From: Morchella semilibera
Taxonomy: Eukaryota; Ascomycota; Pezizomycetes; Pezizales; Morchellaceae
NCBI GenBank assembly: GCA_009192285.1
Contig: CM018607.1
Span: forward strand, 1,549,736 to 1,613,735
Reading direction: 5' to 3'
Length of the DNA stretch: 64,000 nt
Shown: positions 1 through 12,398 of the stretch, piece after piece
Position numbering within the stretch: position 1 is the first letter of the stretch
How the letters are laid out: every line of letters begins with the position of its first letter
The notes under the pieces: model-generated
What the model was told of the DNA's origin: nothing
Seen by the model: the letters and a program-made list of their open reading frames with translations, nothing else
Databases searched by the model: none
Program-made: the position numbers and the translations under genes

Positions 1-486
1 GCATTACATTGGGCAGCACAGGGTGGGCATCCTGCGGTAGCGAATCTACTTCTCGAAAGAGGCCAGAATATAGGTCTTTTGTCATGCGTTGACAAACACC
101 GCCAAACAGCACTACACATAGCGGCGTATCATGGAAATATAGAATTAATCGGTTTGTTACTCGAACATGGAGCCGATATTCCTGTGTTGGACGATGAGGG
201 ACGTACGGCACTCCATTGCGCGGTATGTGGCGGTCATGAGGGAGCAGTAGGCGCACTACTCGAGAGAATCGTAAACTTCGATGTTTTAACACTAAAAGAT
301 AAAAGCGGGCACACGGCGTTAAAACTTGCAGCATATCGGAATAGAGGGCGGATAGTAAATTTATTACTTCAGAAAAGTGTCGATATCTCGTTATTAGAAG
401 GGCATGGGTATCTTTCAGGGCTCCACATCCTTGCGGCAATTTGCTATTCGGAAGCAGGGCAGAGATCTGGGGGTAATTTAAAGTAA
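1..486 (+). CDS. Ankyrin-repeat protein, C-terminal part (5' end outside window)
   Basis: The frame is open from base 1, so the gene starts upstream of the window; 161 codons are visible before the TAA at 484-486. It reads as four to five ankyrin repeats of about 33 residues, with the usual TALHxAA turn and LLLE helix in each (ALHWAAQGGH, TALHIAAYHGN, TALHCAVCGGH, TALKLAAYRNR). The final repeat is degenerate and runs into a short unrelated tail. Ankyrin repeats bind proteins; the partner cannot be told. The next gene downstream joins a Clr5 domain to ankyrins, so this may be the tail of a similar gene, but its N-terminus is not visible. Confidence 0.75.
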   Translation, partial: ALHWAAQGGHPAVANLLLERGQNIGLLSCVDKHRQTALHIAAYHGNIELIGLLLEHGADIPVLDDEGRTALHCAVCGGHEGAVGALLERIVNFDVLTLKDKSGHTALKLAAYRNRGRIVNLLLQKSVDISLLEGHGYLSGLHILAAICYSEAGQRSGGNLK

Positions 487-2481
487 ACATCTATATATTG
501 CGGTATCACACCATGACCCAACATGTAAGTTTTCCCTGGAATTTGGTAAAGCAATTTGTCTTGAGAGGTTGTCGACGTTTTATGTCGGTACCGAAATAGT
601 GTACATACATGAAGTTCTGCACAAGGTCGCCTATGTACATTTATTCTGTCGTGTGGGTTTCAAGTTCGGGGTTGATAGATGGCAAACTACATGTACCACC
701 CGCGCCGTTTGAAAAGGGATATGTACAATTTAGGTTTGGGTGTTTATATATGTAAGTATATATATACTTGGATATGTACTTAATGTGGCTTGCAAACTCA
801 TACTCAATATTGTATACCTGTATATAGGCCTAGGAAATATGAATGAGTTCAGTAAAGTACCGGCATCCCGCATGTACCTAAAGTCAAATTGGCCTTATAT
901 ATCCCGCTAAATTTAATTAAACCACAAGCTATACTAACTCCGTCGAAAGATGATCATGAACCGAAGACCGTTCATAGGATGTAATCATGTATTCAGCACT
1001 TATGACTATTGGACTTGTAGGGCGCACGTGGTGGTCGAGCCTGCTATTTCCTATTTAATAGACTTATATATATAATTTAATTACATTACTAAGACCCGAC
1101 CCTACCCAACCCATTGCAGTCAGCCAGACACAAATCAGGGGTTGGAATGAGTTAATACTTAGTTATTTAGGTGCGGTCCTAACTGAATGGACAACCAGAA
1201 CTTACAATTGACGTCACAATTGGTCTAACTGAGCTTAGGTAAGTATTAAGTTAAGTCGAAGGGCTATCATAAGTACTCGAGTGTAAGGGTAAGTGGTCAG
1301 AACTGCCTCTGACCGGGTAGAACCGCCGAGAGAACCTTCTGGCTGATCTGGAGTTTACAATTGACCCACCTTGTATTTATATCAACTGTACATGCGTGTC
1401 CTATTGGAGCTACATGTAGACGCACTCCTAGGGGTATAGTTATCCTGGGGGTACGATTAACTCCTCATAAATCTGAAAACCAATTCCTAGGAATTTCGTT
1501 TAATCCATTACTGAATTTGGGTGACATTAGCCATACCCCCCGTTGCGGCTGGTCAAGTGTGATCAGGGGTTTGATTTGATGTAAACTAGAGATGGGGGTC
1601 CTGATGATTCACTTGTTCACTGTGCTCGAACTGAACGATCCGAACTGATGAACTGTGAACCTGATTGATATTGATGATGGTGATGAACAAAAGAAAATGA
1701 GCCAATAAGAAGCTAGCTAAGAACACGTAATCGTGGCACTAAGCGCTAAGCGTCGTGCTTACTTGTCATGCCAAGACCTCGCTTAGCCTTTAATATGCAA
1801 AGTATCCCACCCCCACGATTGAACACCTGGGAGCGACTTTGAAGAAAACAAAAGGGAGCGAGGAATATTCTTACACCACCCAATGGTGAAAGGCCCCATT
1901 AACTCAGAATGGCCGAAATTAAGGGCCTTATCAATCGAGAGGATGGTGCGTGATTAAGTAGGGTTGTAACAAGTCGCAGCCGCGTGACAGGCCACCTACC
2001 CTATACCCCAAAGTTGAGCAGAGCTGTTCTGAGTTGTATAGTCCTAGTTCACCTCTATTTTTATTAGAGCGGGTGGTATCCTTCCTAACGCTGTGAATTA
2101 TTATAACTCGTTCTACTCCAGTGCTTTGGAGCAGGTGTTTAACGTCCTATCAGGGCCAGGACCACCGCAAAAATTTCTATTAGGAAGGAACAACCCTCTG
2201 CAAGTCATGGTTCGTTTGCAACCTATTCTTATTCATGAAACCTCCGTCCGTACCACAAGAACTGTCTTGGTGGATGCTTACCTACTGCACGAAACTTCCG
2301 CCCCAGCCAATGAATCTAAGATCCCTGTCTCAAATGAGCCTCAAACAAATCCTATATAATAAGTCACTTTGCACAAATTCTTCTCTTCCCCCTATCCCGA
2401 CCCTAACTATATTCCCCTACTCTTTGCATACGTTTGTATCAACGCCGCTACTAGGTTATAGTGAACCGATTCGGACACCAA
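487..2481. other. Spacer without a supported gene
   Basis: AT-rich spacer of 2 kb. It contains alternating TA runs near 740-770 and a loose inverted arrangement around 1140-1255 (TTAATACTTA on the left, TAAGTATTAA on the right, with CAATTGACGTCACAATTG between). Short open frames at 1361-1579 and 2093-2522 have no recognisable protein features; the second one runs into the true start of the Clr5 gene in another frame. Confidence 0.5.
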
Positions 2482-4807
2482 ATGTCTGCTACAGCCACTC
2501 GTTCAGCGCCTCGGGTATATAAGCCACATGAATGGGAGGAAAAACGCACTGCCTTTGAAGAACTGTACTCCCAAGATAAAACCCTCGCACAAGTGATGCA
2601 ACTTATGGGTCAAAATCACAACTTTTATGCGACGTAAGTTGGATGATTACCGACCCCATCTTTAGCATATAAGAATGCAACTGATAGCTAATTGTCTGAC
2701 ATCGGAGCGGTATTATATATAGTGAAGCGCAATACAAGAAAAAGATCAAGGTCTGGGGTCTGGAGAAGAATATCGATAAGGAAACCGCTTTGGGAATTCT
2801 GCGGAAAGGGAACAAACGAAAATATGTGGAGGGAAAAGACACTAAATTTACATATAAAGGCAATGAATTAAACGAAAATAGGATTGCCCTTTTACGCAAA
2901 AGACACAAAGGGCTAGTCCATGAGGACTTAGGCTCAGACCCACGTCAATGGAAAATGGTACAAGCTGGTAGGTTTCCCTGCAATATTAGGATATGTATGT
3001 AGATAGACACCTAATATGCATACGTTTTATAGATACACCTCCTTATGTTTCCTACTCTACACCTCCTTGTATTTCTCACTCTCCACCTGCCCCAGCGGAT
3101 GAACCTCCGGAAGTCGAGTATGCCATAACCGACCACCCACCACACGACACACAGGTCACCGATAATGAAGGGATTCCGGGTGGGGAATGTATCATGGATA
3201 ATATCTCTCTTATCACTAATAATGGGATGCACACAGCTGGTTTAGGCCAGGACATCAGCACTCGGCCATCTTGGGACGGCTTGGAGTTTGAAAAGGTACT
3301 CGATAACGAGACGCAACACAACGACCCAACTGAAGCAACCCCCCCTAACCAGCAAGTACAAAGTCAGAGGCCTTTCGGTCGTTCTTCCCCCATACAACCA
3401 GCCGAACCGCAAGAACCAGTTGAGATCCAGATCAGCTCAAAGGGAGGCGATAGTATTTATCTTGATTCCATTTTAGAGCTAGAGGGAAACGGGTGAGTTA
3501 CGGATAAATCGATCCATGTTAGTATTATGAAGAAAACGTCGCCTTCTAAACCGAGATCTTTTAGTACCACTAGGCCTTCATTCCCCCAACACCCTAAGAG
3601 TTCCATGATGGATATATCATGGAACAGCGGGGGGGAAATGTCGCTATATCAAGCACTACTCAGGGGATGTGAGAAGATGGTTGCTTTACTTCTGGCGACA
3701 GAGCTTGGTCTTGAAAATATAATCCGGCTACTGCTTGAGAGCGGCATGGATCTGTCAGTAAAAAGACAAATTGATGGGAAGACGGCCCTACACCTGGCAG
3801 CGGAGCGTGGCTATGAAAAGATATCCCAGCTGCTACTCGAAAGCGGCATCGATGTGTCAGCAAAAACACTACCTGATGGGAAGACGGCCCTACATCTGGC
3901 GGTAGAGCGTGGTCATCAAAAGATAGTCCAGCTGCTACTCGAAAACGGCATCGATATATCAGCAAAAGATTCTTGCGGGAGAACGGCTCTACATATAGTG
4001 GTAGAGCGTGACCATGAGAATGCAGTCCAGCTACTGCTCAAGAGCGGTATAAACACATCAGCAAAGGATTTTTACGGGAAAACGGCTCTACATCTAGCGG
4101 TGGAGCGTGGCCACGAGAAGGTGGTCCAGCTACTACTCAAGAGCGGTATAAACACATCAGCAAAAGATTTTCACGGGAAAACGGCTCTACATCTGGCCAC
4201 GAGGCATGGCCATGAGGGGGTAGTCCAGCTGCTGCTCAAGGGCGGTACCGATATATCAGCAAAAGATTCTTACGGGGTAACGGCCCTACATCTAGCGGTG
4301 GAGCGTGGCCATGAGAAGGTAGTCGAGCTACTACTCAAGGGCGGTATCGATATATCAGAAAAAGACCCTTTCGGGGAAACGGCCTTACATCTGGCTGCGG
4401 GGCGTGGCTATGAGAAGGTAGTCCAGCTACTGCTCAAGGGCGGTATAAACACATCAGCAAAAGATTTTCACGGGAAAACGGCTCTACATCTGGCCGCGAG
4501 GCATGGCCATGAGGGGGTAGCCCAGCTGCTGCTCAAGGGCGGTATCGATATATCAGCAAAAGATTCTTACGGGGTAACGGCCCTACATCTAGCGGTGGAG
4601 CGTGGCCATGAGAAGGTAGTCGAGCTACTACTCAAGGGCGGTATCGATATATCAGAAAAAGACCCTTTCGGGGAAACGGCCTTACATCTGGCTGCGGGGC
4701 GTGGCTATGAGAAGGTAGTCCAGCTACTACTCAAGGGCGGTATCGATATATCAACAAAAGACTCTTACGGGGAAAACGGCCTTACATATGGCGGCGGAGC
4801 GTGGTAA
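2482..4807 (+). CDS. Clr5-domain ankyrin-repeat protein, four exons, frameshifted 3' end
   Basis: Exons: 2482-2633, 2723-2967, 3033-3492, then 3565-4807 (3523-4807 if the last intron is only 30 nt; both choices keep frame). About 699 residues. Residues 15-66 form a Clr5 domain (Pfam family named after S. pombe Clr5): HEWEEKRTAFEELY, then TEAQYKKKIKVWGLEKN, split by an intron at the same place as in the other two Clr5 genes here. A low-complexity Pro/Glu linker follows, then about 12 ankyrin repeats, several nearly identical at DNA level. The repeats continue past the stop in other frames: GGGGAAACGG in sister repeats is GGGGAAAACGG near 4770, which shifts the frame and creates the stop at 4805-4807. 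Function unknown; a nuclear or signalling scaffold is only inference. Intron 3 ending TTTTAG at 3564 is preferred for its length and its CTAAAC branch-like site. Confidence 0.8.
3700..4780 (+). repeat. Tandem 99-bp ankyrin-coding repeats with a 297-bp higher-order duplication
   Basis: Each ankyrin repeat is 99 bp. A block of three (297 bp) starting at 4143 is repeated almost base for base from 4440 (same order: INTSAKDFHGKTALHL, then ISAKDSYGVTALHL, then ISEKDPFGETALHL). The few differences, such as GCCACG against GCCGCG, point to a recent duplication by unequal exchange. Confidence 0.85.
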
Positions 4808-5267
4808 TAGGGGGGTAGTCCAGCTACTGCTCAAGGGCGGTACCGATATACCAGACTTTTCTTGGAAAACGGCCCTGCGTATGGCGGCGGAGGTGGTCAT
4901 GAGAATGTAGCCCAGCTACTGTTCAAGGCGGTACCGATATATCAGCAAAAGATTCTTACGGGGAAACAGCCCTACATCTAGCGGCGGGGCGTGGCCGTGA
5001 AAAGGTAGCCCAACTACTACCCGAGCAGGGTAGCCCAACTACTACCCGAGCAGGGTAGCCCAACTACTACCCGAGCAGGGTATCGATGTGTCAGCAAGAT
5101 CAGTATCCGGGCGAACCGCGCTACAACTAGTAGAAAATCAACCTTATTCCTCTCCTCATTGCAATTGGCCTGTGATCCGACTCCTACGCGAGGCCGAACA
5201 TCGCACCAACATGATCCCATACCGCCACAGCTATATTGGCAGTTCACCACCCGTAATGGCATCTTAG
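4808..5267 (+). pseudogene. Out-of-frame former C-terminus of the Clr5-ankyrin gene
   Basis: Bases after the stop at 4807 still encode ankyrin repeats, but in shifting frames. Besides the extra A near 4770, one C is missing near 4893 (GCGGAGGTGG against GCGGAGCGTGG in sister repeats) and one G near 4927 (CAAGGCGG against CAAGGGCGG). At about 5006-5080 a 25-bp unit (GGTAGCCCAACTACT plus ten bases) occurs three times in tandem; 25 is not a multiple of 3, so this also changes phase. From about 5090 one clean frame runs to a TAG at 5265-5267 (SARSVSGRTALQLVEN, later RLLREAEHRTNM), probably the ancestral C-terminus. The gene may still work in its shortened form. Confidence 0.65.
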
Positions 5268-5741
5268 CGGGCACTATAAACACCAATAGATCATAAGCAG
5301 CAAGGACTAGAAATAGCCAGAGGTATATCGCCGCGATATTCATATTCAGTCGTTTCACCAGATAGATTAGTAAGAACGACCCGCTGTGATATCGACATTT
5401 CCAAGGCCTAGGCCAGAAGGCCATTATTTCTTTTGTAAGACAAAGGGACATATTACATGTACATGTATCTCTAGGCTATTTCATCGTCTCTAAGAGCTGT
5501 TGTCCGAATTTTCCTTTGTACCAGAGATGCACCGATAATTTAATTTCATTTGTTGTATTGGGTCTGGGCCGTTATCATTGACATTAATCCCACTCTGCAT
5601 CCAAGCCTTGGCAACCGTAATACATCCACGTCCACATCCACATACTCTATTTAGGAATAAAATACTCTGGCATTAAGTGAGTAATTGGATCCTCATCTGC
5701 CAACACCCCATGCACAGTATGGAGCGGCGGGGTGAAATCAC

Positions 5742-5840
5742 TACGGAATTTAGCGACGGATACCGAATTAAACCGGTACTGGAACATTACTGTACCAATA
5801 CCGTATTCTTACCCCATTACTAGCGTATTGACGGAATTAC
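5742..5840. mobile_element. MITE-like repeat (TACGGTATT family), diverged copy
   Basis: Similar to the copy at 29450-29566. Both contain TTAAACC, then a CAATACCGTATTCTTAC block, then ACTAGCGTA, in the same order and with similar spacing, and both begin TACGG(T/A)ATT. The outer inverted repeat is weak here and clearer in the other copy. Confidence 0.5.
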
Positions 5841-6588
5841 CTTGGTTACCCTACCCCCACCTTTTGGTACCGCAGTTCACTCACTTCTCACTTACCCCTA
5901 CACCCGAAGTACATCATGCACCCCATATGCACACACCCGCCCAGCCAGATCCCGCCGCCACCTCAGTCCCGATCCTAATGCATACCTCCAGCCAATATGT
6001 ACGCAGCCCCACAATTGATCTGGCAATTTGTGACCCATCACCCACACACACATATGCAACCCAAGCGGCTCGATCCCAAAACCGGTAATTCGATCATTAC
6101 CCCCCACTGGTCACCATGTTCATGGGCGATCACTCGGTCGACTTGCCAAGACAGTCGTGCGGGTCGATCTACTCAGGATACTAGCCCCCCACACCACCAA
6201 ATTTTTATGCGGCGCTACTAACCTCTTACCAGATGATAGACTCTAGTACAACCTGAACTCCTATTATGGGGGGGAGGGGGTTTGGTGTGGGCATGATTCC
6301 CTGATCACTGATCATACCGAGTGGGGGTGATCTTAAAGTAACCCCCCTTTAAGAAAACTGTAGCTATCAGCAGGCGCCCAGGTGGAGGGGGGTGGTGGAT
6401 ATCTACAACTCTACAAGCTCTCGCTCGGCTCGTGTTGGGCTAGATACATATATTTATTACTGCTTTGCCCCACTAAATTGCGCTAACCCCGTTACCAAGT
6501 GCCCAGACACAGCACCGCAAATACCACTCCCCACTCTCCCTCCCCCTCCCCCGCGCTGCAGAACCAGTGCACTCATAGTGATAAGAAT

Positions 6589-6605
6589 AACCCTAACCCT
6601 AACCC
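6589..6605. repeat. Interstitial telomere-like motif, nearly three AACCCT units
   Basis: A run of AACCCTAACCCTAACCC. Two-unit versions lie at about 13054-13065, 21996-22007, 25193-25207, 40771-40780 and 42391-42401. They may be fungal promoter telobox motifs or chance; 13054 lies about 560 bp upstream of the L26 gene. Confidence 0.6.
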
Positions 6606-7016
6606 AGATACCACTCATAACGAAGGGAAAGATTCGTAATATAACGTAACTACATATTAGATAGATCATGTAGATAAGTAGATACCGCACTATGACAGAC
6701 AGATAGACATGACATGTACCGAGGTGGTCATTACACAATACACTTCTCATTCACTCACACCCCCAACAGCCACAACCAGCACCACAGAGACCATCGAAAA
6801 GAAAAGGAAAAAAAAAACCCACAAACACACGATACAAATTTATTTCTACCTAAAACACACACAGAAGAGAGAAACCGGGGAAAGCAAAGCAAAGCAAGAA
6901 AAAAACCCACTACTCATGCACCGTAAACCTCATGACGACCTCCGCCTCCTCCTCCGCCACCGCCGCCGGGGCCTCGTACCCTACCGCCTCACCACCCAAA
7001 CCCACAACCCTCCTGA

Positions 7017-8884
7017 CTATAGCCCCAGCTCCACCTCCGCGCCAAGCAGGCCCTCCATCTCCTCACCTTCCATTCCCGCGCCCAGTCTGCGCGCCCGAAC
7101 CAGCTCGCGGTTGCCGCCCCCTGCGGCGGCGGCGGCAGTCGGCGGTGGCAGGAACACGTATCCGTCGGGCGCGGGGCGGGCGATGGGTGTGACCTGGCGG
7201 CCGTGGTGGTCGGAGAGGTAGTCGATGTCGCTGTGTACTGCCGCGTCGCGGTCTGAGTGCGATGTTAGTGTCGGAATCACAGTCTCTCACTCGGCTCGGA
7301 GTGACGTAGAAATGATCGAAAGCGGAAACGGGAGTGGAAGAAGGAAGAAGGAGGAAGGAAGGAAGGGGAAGGGGGGGGAAGGGGAAGGGGAAGACAGATC
7401 AACTATCCATCACACTCACCATACAGCCCCACCGCCGGCCCAACCCCCAACTCCTCCTTCACACCGTCCAAATGGCTCTGCTGGACATGCCCGGCCCACG
7501 CCTCCTGCGTGCTAAAATCGCACCTCCACCCTTCGCCCGCGCCGGCACTGGCAGGCTTCTTGCACCCCTCCCACAGACACGGATATCCGCCAAACGCCGC
7601 GAGCCGGCAGTGCCCGCGCAGCACGTGCCTCTGCAGCGTCTCGTAGTTGTGCAGCCGCGCATCGCAGTGCATCCAGCGGCAGCGGAAAACCTTGAACCCC
7701 GATGGCGGCGGCGCGTCGTCTTCGTCTTCCTGCCCTGCTGCTGTTGCTGCGACGGGGGGCTTAGGACGGCGCGCCATGCGCGCGGGTTTCTTGGCCGCCG
7801 GTTGGGGGGTGTCGGAGTCTGGATCGGCGGATTTGCGTTTTGGGATTCGGGGGTTCGGGGTAGTTGTAGTGCTGGTGTTGGTATTTGCGTGGGGGGAGTG
7901 GATGACGACGGAGAATCTGTGGGGGGTGCGAGTAGGGGTGGTGGTAGTGAGATCGGGGGTCATGACGGTGCGGAGGGTGCTAGTGACTCTTGCCGGGAGT
8001 GCTGCTCTACTGCTGCTGCTGCCCGCAGGTGCCTGAGTCCTCGTTGTCTCTGGTGTATCGTCGGTAGAGGTAGCGGTGGTGGTAGTAGTAGTGGTATTAG
8101 TATTAGTCGGCCCACCTCCTGCACCATTACCGCCGGCGGCAGCACCAACAAACGCACTCAGCGCAGCTCCCAACACACCTTGATTCTTCTTCCCCCTCCT
8201 AGCGACGGGTCCCTGCGGGGCCACCGCCATCTTCGCCAGCACCTGCGTCCTCGGTACCGGCACAGCTCTCATAGCCGCGACACCACCCTCCCCCTCATCG
8301 TCCGCCATCTCTGCACCCTCATCCAGTCCCTCTGGGCCGTCTGGATCCAGCAGGTCCCACCTCAGCGTACTCAGGTCGACCTCGCTGCCAGCCAGCAGGC
8401 GCAGCCCATCCAGGTGTGCGTTGAGCGCCCGGATCTTTGGGTGTCGGCCCGTGACGATCATGATGTCGCGGGCGATGGTCGTAGGGTCGTAGGAGCCCTT
8501 CACGAGGGCGTTCTCGCGGCGTAGCGGTAGTACCAGCGGTTCGTTGGTGGTGGTGGGGCGTGGGCGAGGTGACGTCTGCTTTTGGGCGGAGGAAGGTGGG
8601 AGGAGCGGGATGGGGATGGGGATGAGGACGGGGCGGTGCTCGGTGGGCGCCGGGATGGGGGCAGGAGAGCTCCATTCGAGGTCTTGCTCACGGAGAGCGG
8701 CAAAGGCGGGCATGTCGTTGTCGTTGTTGTCGTTGTTGTTGTCGTTGTTGTTGTGTTGCGGTGGCTCCGGTGTCGTAGCGGTAGAAGTCAAGTCAATCGT
8801 AGCGCCAACCGGGATCGGCACGGGTACATGCGCCGCAGGAGGCGATTTCGGCACCTTCAACTTCACAATGAGGCTCTTTTCCAT

Positions 8885-8916
<32 letters not shown>

Positions 8917-11900
8917 TCATCTCCACATCCACATCCACATCCACATTTACCTCTTTTTCATCGTCGTCGCCGTCCAGATCAATAACCATTCTCGGCGGCG
9001 TCGGGGGTCTATACACCTGCGATGGAGCCACAAACTGACGGGGTGCCGGTGCTGCTGCTGTTTCTGCTGCTGTACGGGCGGTCTTGACGCTCAGGGGTGT
9101 GGGACGGCGTCGGGGGACGTCGGGTTCGGGGGGGGGCGAGGAATGCTGTGGTAGGAAGGGCAACATCGGGGCCATGGGGGCCATGGGGGCCATGATGGTA
9201 TCCGTATTTGTGCTTGAAGTATTCGGGAACGGATGTGAATGTGTATGTGAGGGAAAAGAGACCACACTCTTTGGCGTCGGCAGAGACCCAGAACCAACAA
9301 CCGTCGCCGCCATATTATCATTTCCACTTCCATTTTCACTTCCGCCTCTACCGCCTCTACCGCGCCTGCCGCCTCTACCGCCCCTACCTCTGCCCGACAC
9401 CGGCGTCCTCGGCTCCCCCCTCTTCGGCCTCCCCTCCCCCTCTTCACCTCCTGCACTTCCTCCTCCTGCACCTCCTGCACCTCCTGCACCTCCTGCACCT
9501 CCTGCACCTCCTGTACCTCCTGTACCTCCTGCACCTCCGCATTCCTCGCCTCCTCCGCCTCCCTCATAATCTGCACCTGATCATCCTCAACCTCTCCCAG
9601 AACCCTCGCGCCATCCGCAACCTCCACCACATCATCATCATCATCATCCTTCTCGACCTCGGCCAGGAGATATCTCGAAAAGTTTCCGCGGTGGATGCGG
9701 TACCCCATGGCCTCTATACGGTCGCACAGCACCACGAAGCTGGAGGTGTTGACGAGCAGGTCCAGGATCGTGGACTCGGCAGGGCAGTGGCCGGACTGCG
9801 CTATCAGGAATCTACTGATCGCTTTTACGGTCTTGAGTTCTACGGCGCCGGGGGTGCGGGGGTGCTGCGCGGGTGGTGGTGGCGGCGGTGCTGCTGCTAC
9901 GGGGGTGGGGTGGGGGAGTGGGGCTGCCGCTGAGACTGGGACTGGGACTGGGGCCGGGGCCGGGATGGTGGCATTGGTGGTGGGCGCGGGCATGGACACA
10001 GGCGGAGTAGGAGCGGCGACTTGTGCCTGCTGTGGAGTCTTGTACATATCTATGTTATCACTTTTCTTCCGCTCCTCCGCACCACTAACAATACCACTAC
10101 TGTTACTACTATCACTCTCCCCTCTCGCCATAATCGTCCCTCCTCCTCCTCCACCAACTCCTCCACCTACTCCTCCTCCTCCTCCCCCGCCGCCTCCATT
10201 CGTGATTGCGCCGGCGCTGTTGTTTCCCCCAACGCCGCCACTCTTGCGCACATTTTCCCAGACCTGCTGAAACGTGACGGGGTCCGTGGACTGGTAGTAC
10301 CTCATACGCTCCACCATAATCTTCATCTGCGCCTCCATCAAGTCCTTATTCAGCGGCGGCGGTGGCGCACGCGCTTCCTGCGTTGCTGCTGCTGGGCGCT
10401 GTTGTTGCTGCTGCTGTTGTTGCTGTTGTTGTTGCATCTCCGCCTGAACTCGGCTCGCCTCCCTTTCCTCCTCCAGCCGCCTCGAATACTCCATCGCCTC
10501 TTGCGCCCTTGCCGCTTCCTCCTGCCCCGCCTTCAACCTAGCCGCCGCCTCCTCCTCCTGTGCCCTCGCCTGCGCTTCCTGCTGGGCCCTCTGTTGCGCC
10601 TCCGCCTGAGCCCTCCTCTGCGCCTCTGCATATGCCCTCTGCTCCGCCTGCGCCCTTGCCTGCGCTTGCTGCTGCCGTGCGTGAACGTCCGCCTCAATGC
10701 GCCGTGCCTGGGCGGCGATGAGCTCGCGCTGTTGGCGCTCCCGGTCCGGGTCGGCGGCGCTTAATTGCAGCGCCTGTTTGTAGAGCGCGGGCATTGTGGG
10801 GTCGCGGGGGGTGGTGGTGGTGGTTGTGGGTGGTGGCTTTTTAGCGCGCGACTTAGGGGTGGGTTTTGGTTGGGGGTTGATGGGGGGTTGGTGGCGGGGT
10901 CGGAGAGGTGGGGTTGGTGGTGGTATTGCTGCTGTTGTTGTTGTTGTTGTTGCGGGGGAGCCTGGACCTGGGCTTGGGCTTGTCGTGGGGATTGGGTTTG
11001 GAGTTGTGGGGATTGGAGCTGAGGCGAGTGCAATTGCGACGGTGTCACGTGCGTGTGCTGGACCTGTGGCGACAGCACGGGCGTCTGCTGGTGGTACGGC
11101 GCTGCGACCGAGGACGGGGTCGGCGTGCGCTGTATCACCGGTTGCTGCTGCTGTTGTTGTTGTTGTTGTTGCGGCTGCGGCTGCGCGAAGGCATTGCTAT
11201 ACTGCGACATTGTCACGGGGGTAGTCTGGTACTGTTGTCCCTTCACCGCCTGGAATTGGGGTGCCCGGGACTGTTGCTTATTCACGGACTGGAATTGCGA
11301 GGGATGCTGCTGCTGTTGCTGCTGCTGGGCGGGCGCGGTGGCCTGTGGCTGTGGCTGGGGTTGTGGCTGACGCGAACGGTGCTGCTGTTGGGGTTGCGGT
11401 TGCGGGTCCACGGATGTGTAAGCGCCTTCATAGGCTGCTGGGACGGTAGGGGTGGCGACAGCGGCGTTCTGGTACGCGGGCGTGGGTGTGTACAGCGACG
11501 TTGCCTGCTGCGCGCGGATCGAGTCGGCCGTCTGATACAACGGCGTGTAATTTTGGGAACCCGTTGTAGTAGTGGTGGTAGTAATAGGGGGGGTTCGGGG
11601 GGGTATAATTGTTGTTGTTGTAGCGGCAGCCGTAGAATAGGTGATATAGTCCTGTGCGGCGACGGCGGCGACGGCAGCGGGGACACGCTGCATCTCGGCG
11701 ATGGTTGTGGGCGACTGTGACTGCGTGTAGTGGTTGTTGTGGTGGTTGTGGGCCCCGTAGCTGCTGTTGTTACTATTGCCGTTGCCGTTGCCGTAGCCAC
11801 CAAAACTAGCGCCCGCAGTCACGGTGCGGGAGCTCCCGTGGGTCGCGGTGGTGGTGGACGACTGAGACTGGTACTGCGCGTGGGCGCCAGTGTATTGATC

Positions 11901-12398
11901 GTAGCCTCCTGGTCCTCCCCCGCCTCCGCTTCCGACGGGATTAAAGGTACTCACCGAGCGGCCCGGTGCAGGGCTCGCAGTGGACGTTCGCGAGGCAATG
12001 GACGCAGGTGCTACGTTGGCTGTACGCGAACTCGGCCGCGATACGGACCCTCCCAGCGACGCCATGCCCTGGGCGTGCTGCAGCCCCGGCGAGTACTGTC
12101 CGTGGTGCTGCTGTTGTTGCTGCTGCTGCCCATAGTCGGGCCATCTCTCTGTTGCTGTTGTCGTCGTCGCATATTCGGCCCTTGAACTTGCACCGCTACC
12201 GTCCCCTCCACCACCACCTCCTCCGCGGCTTACACCATAGCTGGACTGCTGCGAGAAGCTCTGGAGATTGTGGGGGTGGCCGTGAAGCGAGGTGTGTTGT
12301 TGCTGCTGCTGGTGGTGGTGGTGATGCTGCTGCTGCTGCTGTTGAGGACGCTGGTGCTGCTGGTGCTGGTACGTGTAACCGGTGTTATTGGAAGCCAT
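7017..12398 (-). CDS. Large Q-rich protein with C-terminal C2H2 zinc fingers; coding spread over three frames
   Basis: Start chosen at ATG 12398-12396 (MASNNTGYTYQHQQHQ); upstream in-frame sequence is a GGGAGA simple repeat and probably 5' UTR. Frame A (to about 10860) is Q/H/S-rich. Frame B (about 10860-9450) has PALYKQALQLSAADP, an Ala/Gln/Arg coiled-coil-like stretch, RYYQSTDPVTFQQVWENV and ILDLLVNTSSFVVLC. Frame C (about 9450-7420) has an RGG-rich stretch, SYDPTTIARDIMIVTGRHP and paired fingers around FRCRWMHCDARLHNYETLQRH and CLWEGCKK...WAGHVQQSH. A normal intron (donor GTGAGT at 7419, acceptor CTCAG at 7253, branch CTAAC) joins the last exon 7017-7252 (DYLSDHHGRQVTPIARP). The A-to-B and B-to-C changes lie in CAA and GAGGTGCAG repeats, with no convincing splice sites. 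A nuclear transcription or chromatin role is inferred; I cannot name the family. Confidence 0.7.

Larger units (their letters stand above)
5268..7016. other. Spacer with one MITE-like repeat and a short telomere-like motif
   Basis: No supported gene. Open frames at 5017-5451, 5732-6088 and 6709-7221 lack recognisable features, and the last lies over the 3' end of the minus-strand Q-rich gene. Contents are a diverged repeat at about 5742-5840, a poly-G/C stretch near 6270-6400 and an AACCCT motif at 6589-6605. Confidence 0.5.

Noticed and set aside
5017-5451. 144-residue minus-strand open frame
   Set aside because: It lies antisense to the ankyrin gene remnant and has no features of its own.
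6709-9569. Several plus-strand open frames of 86-396 residues
   Set aside because: Shadows of the GC-rich minus-strand Q-rich gene.
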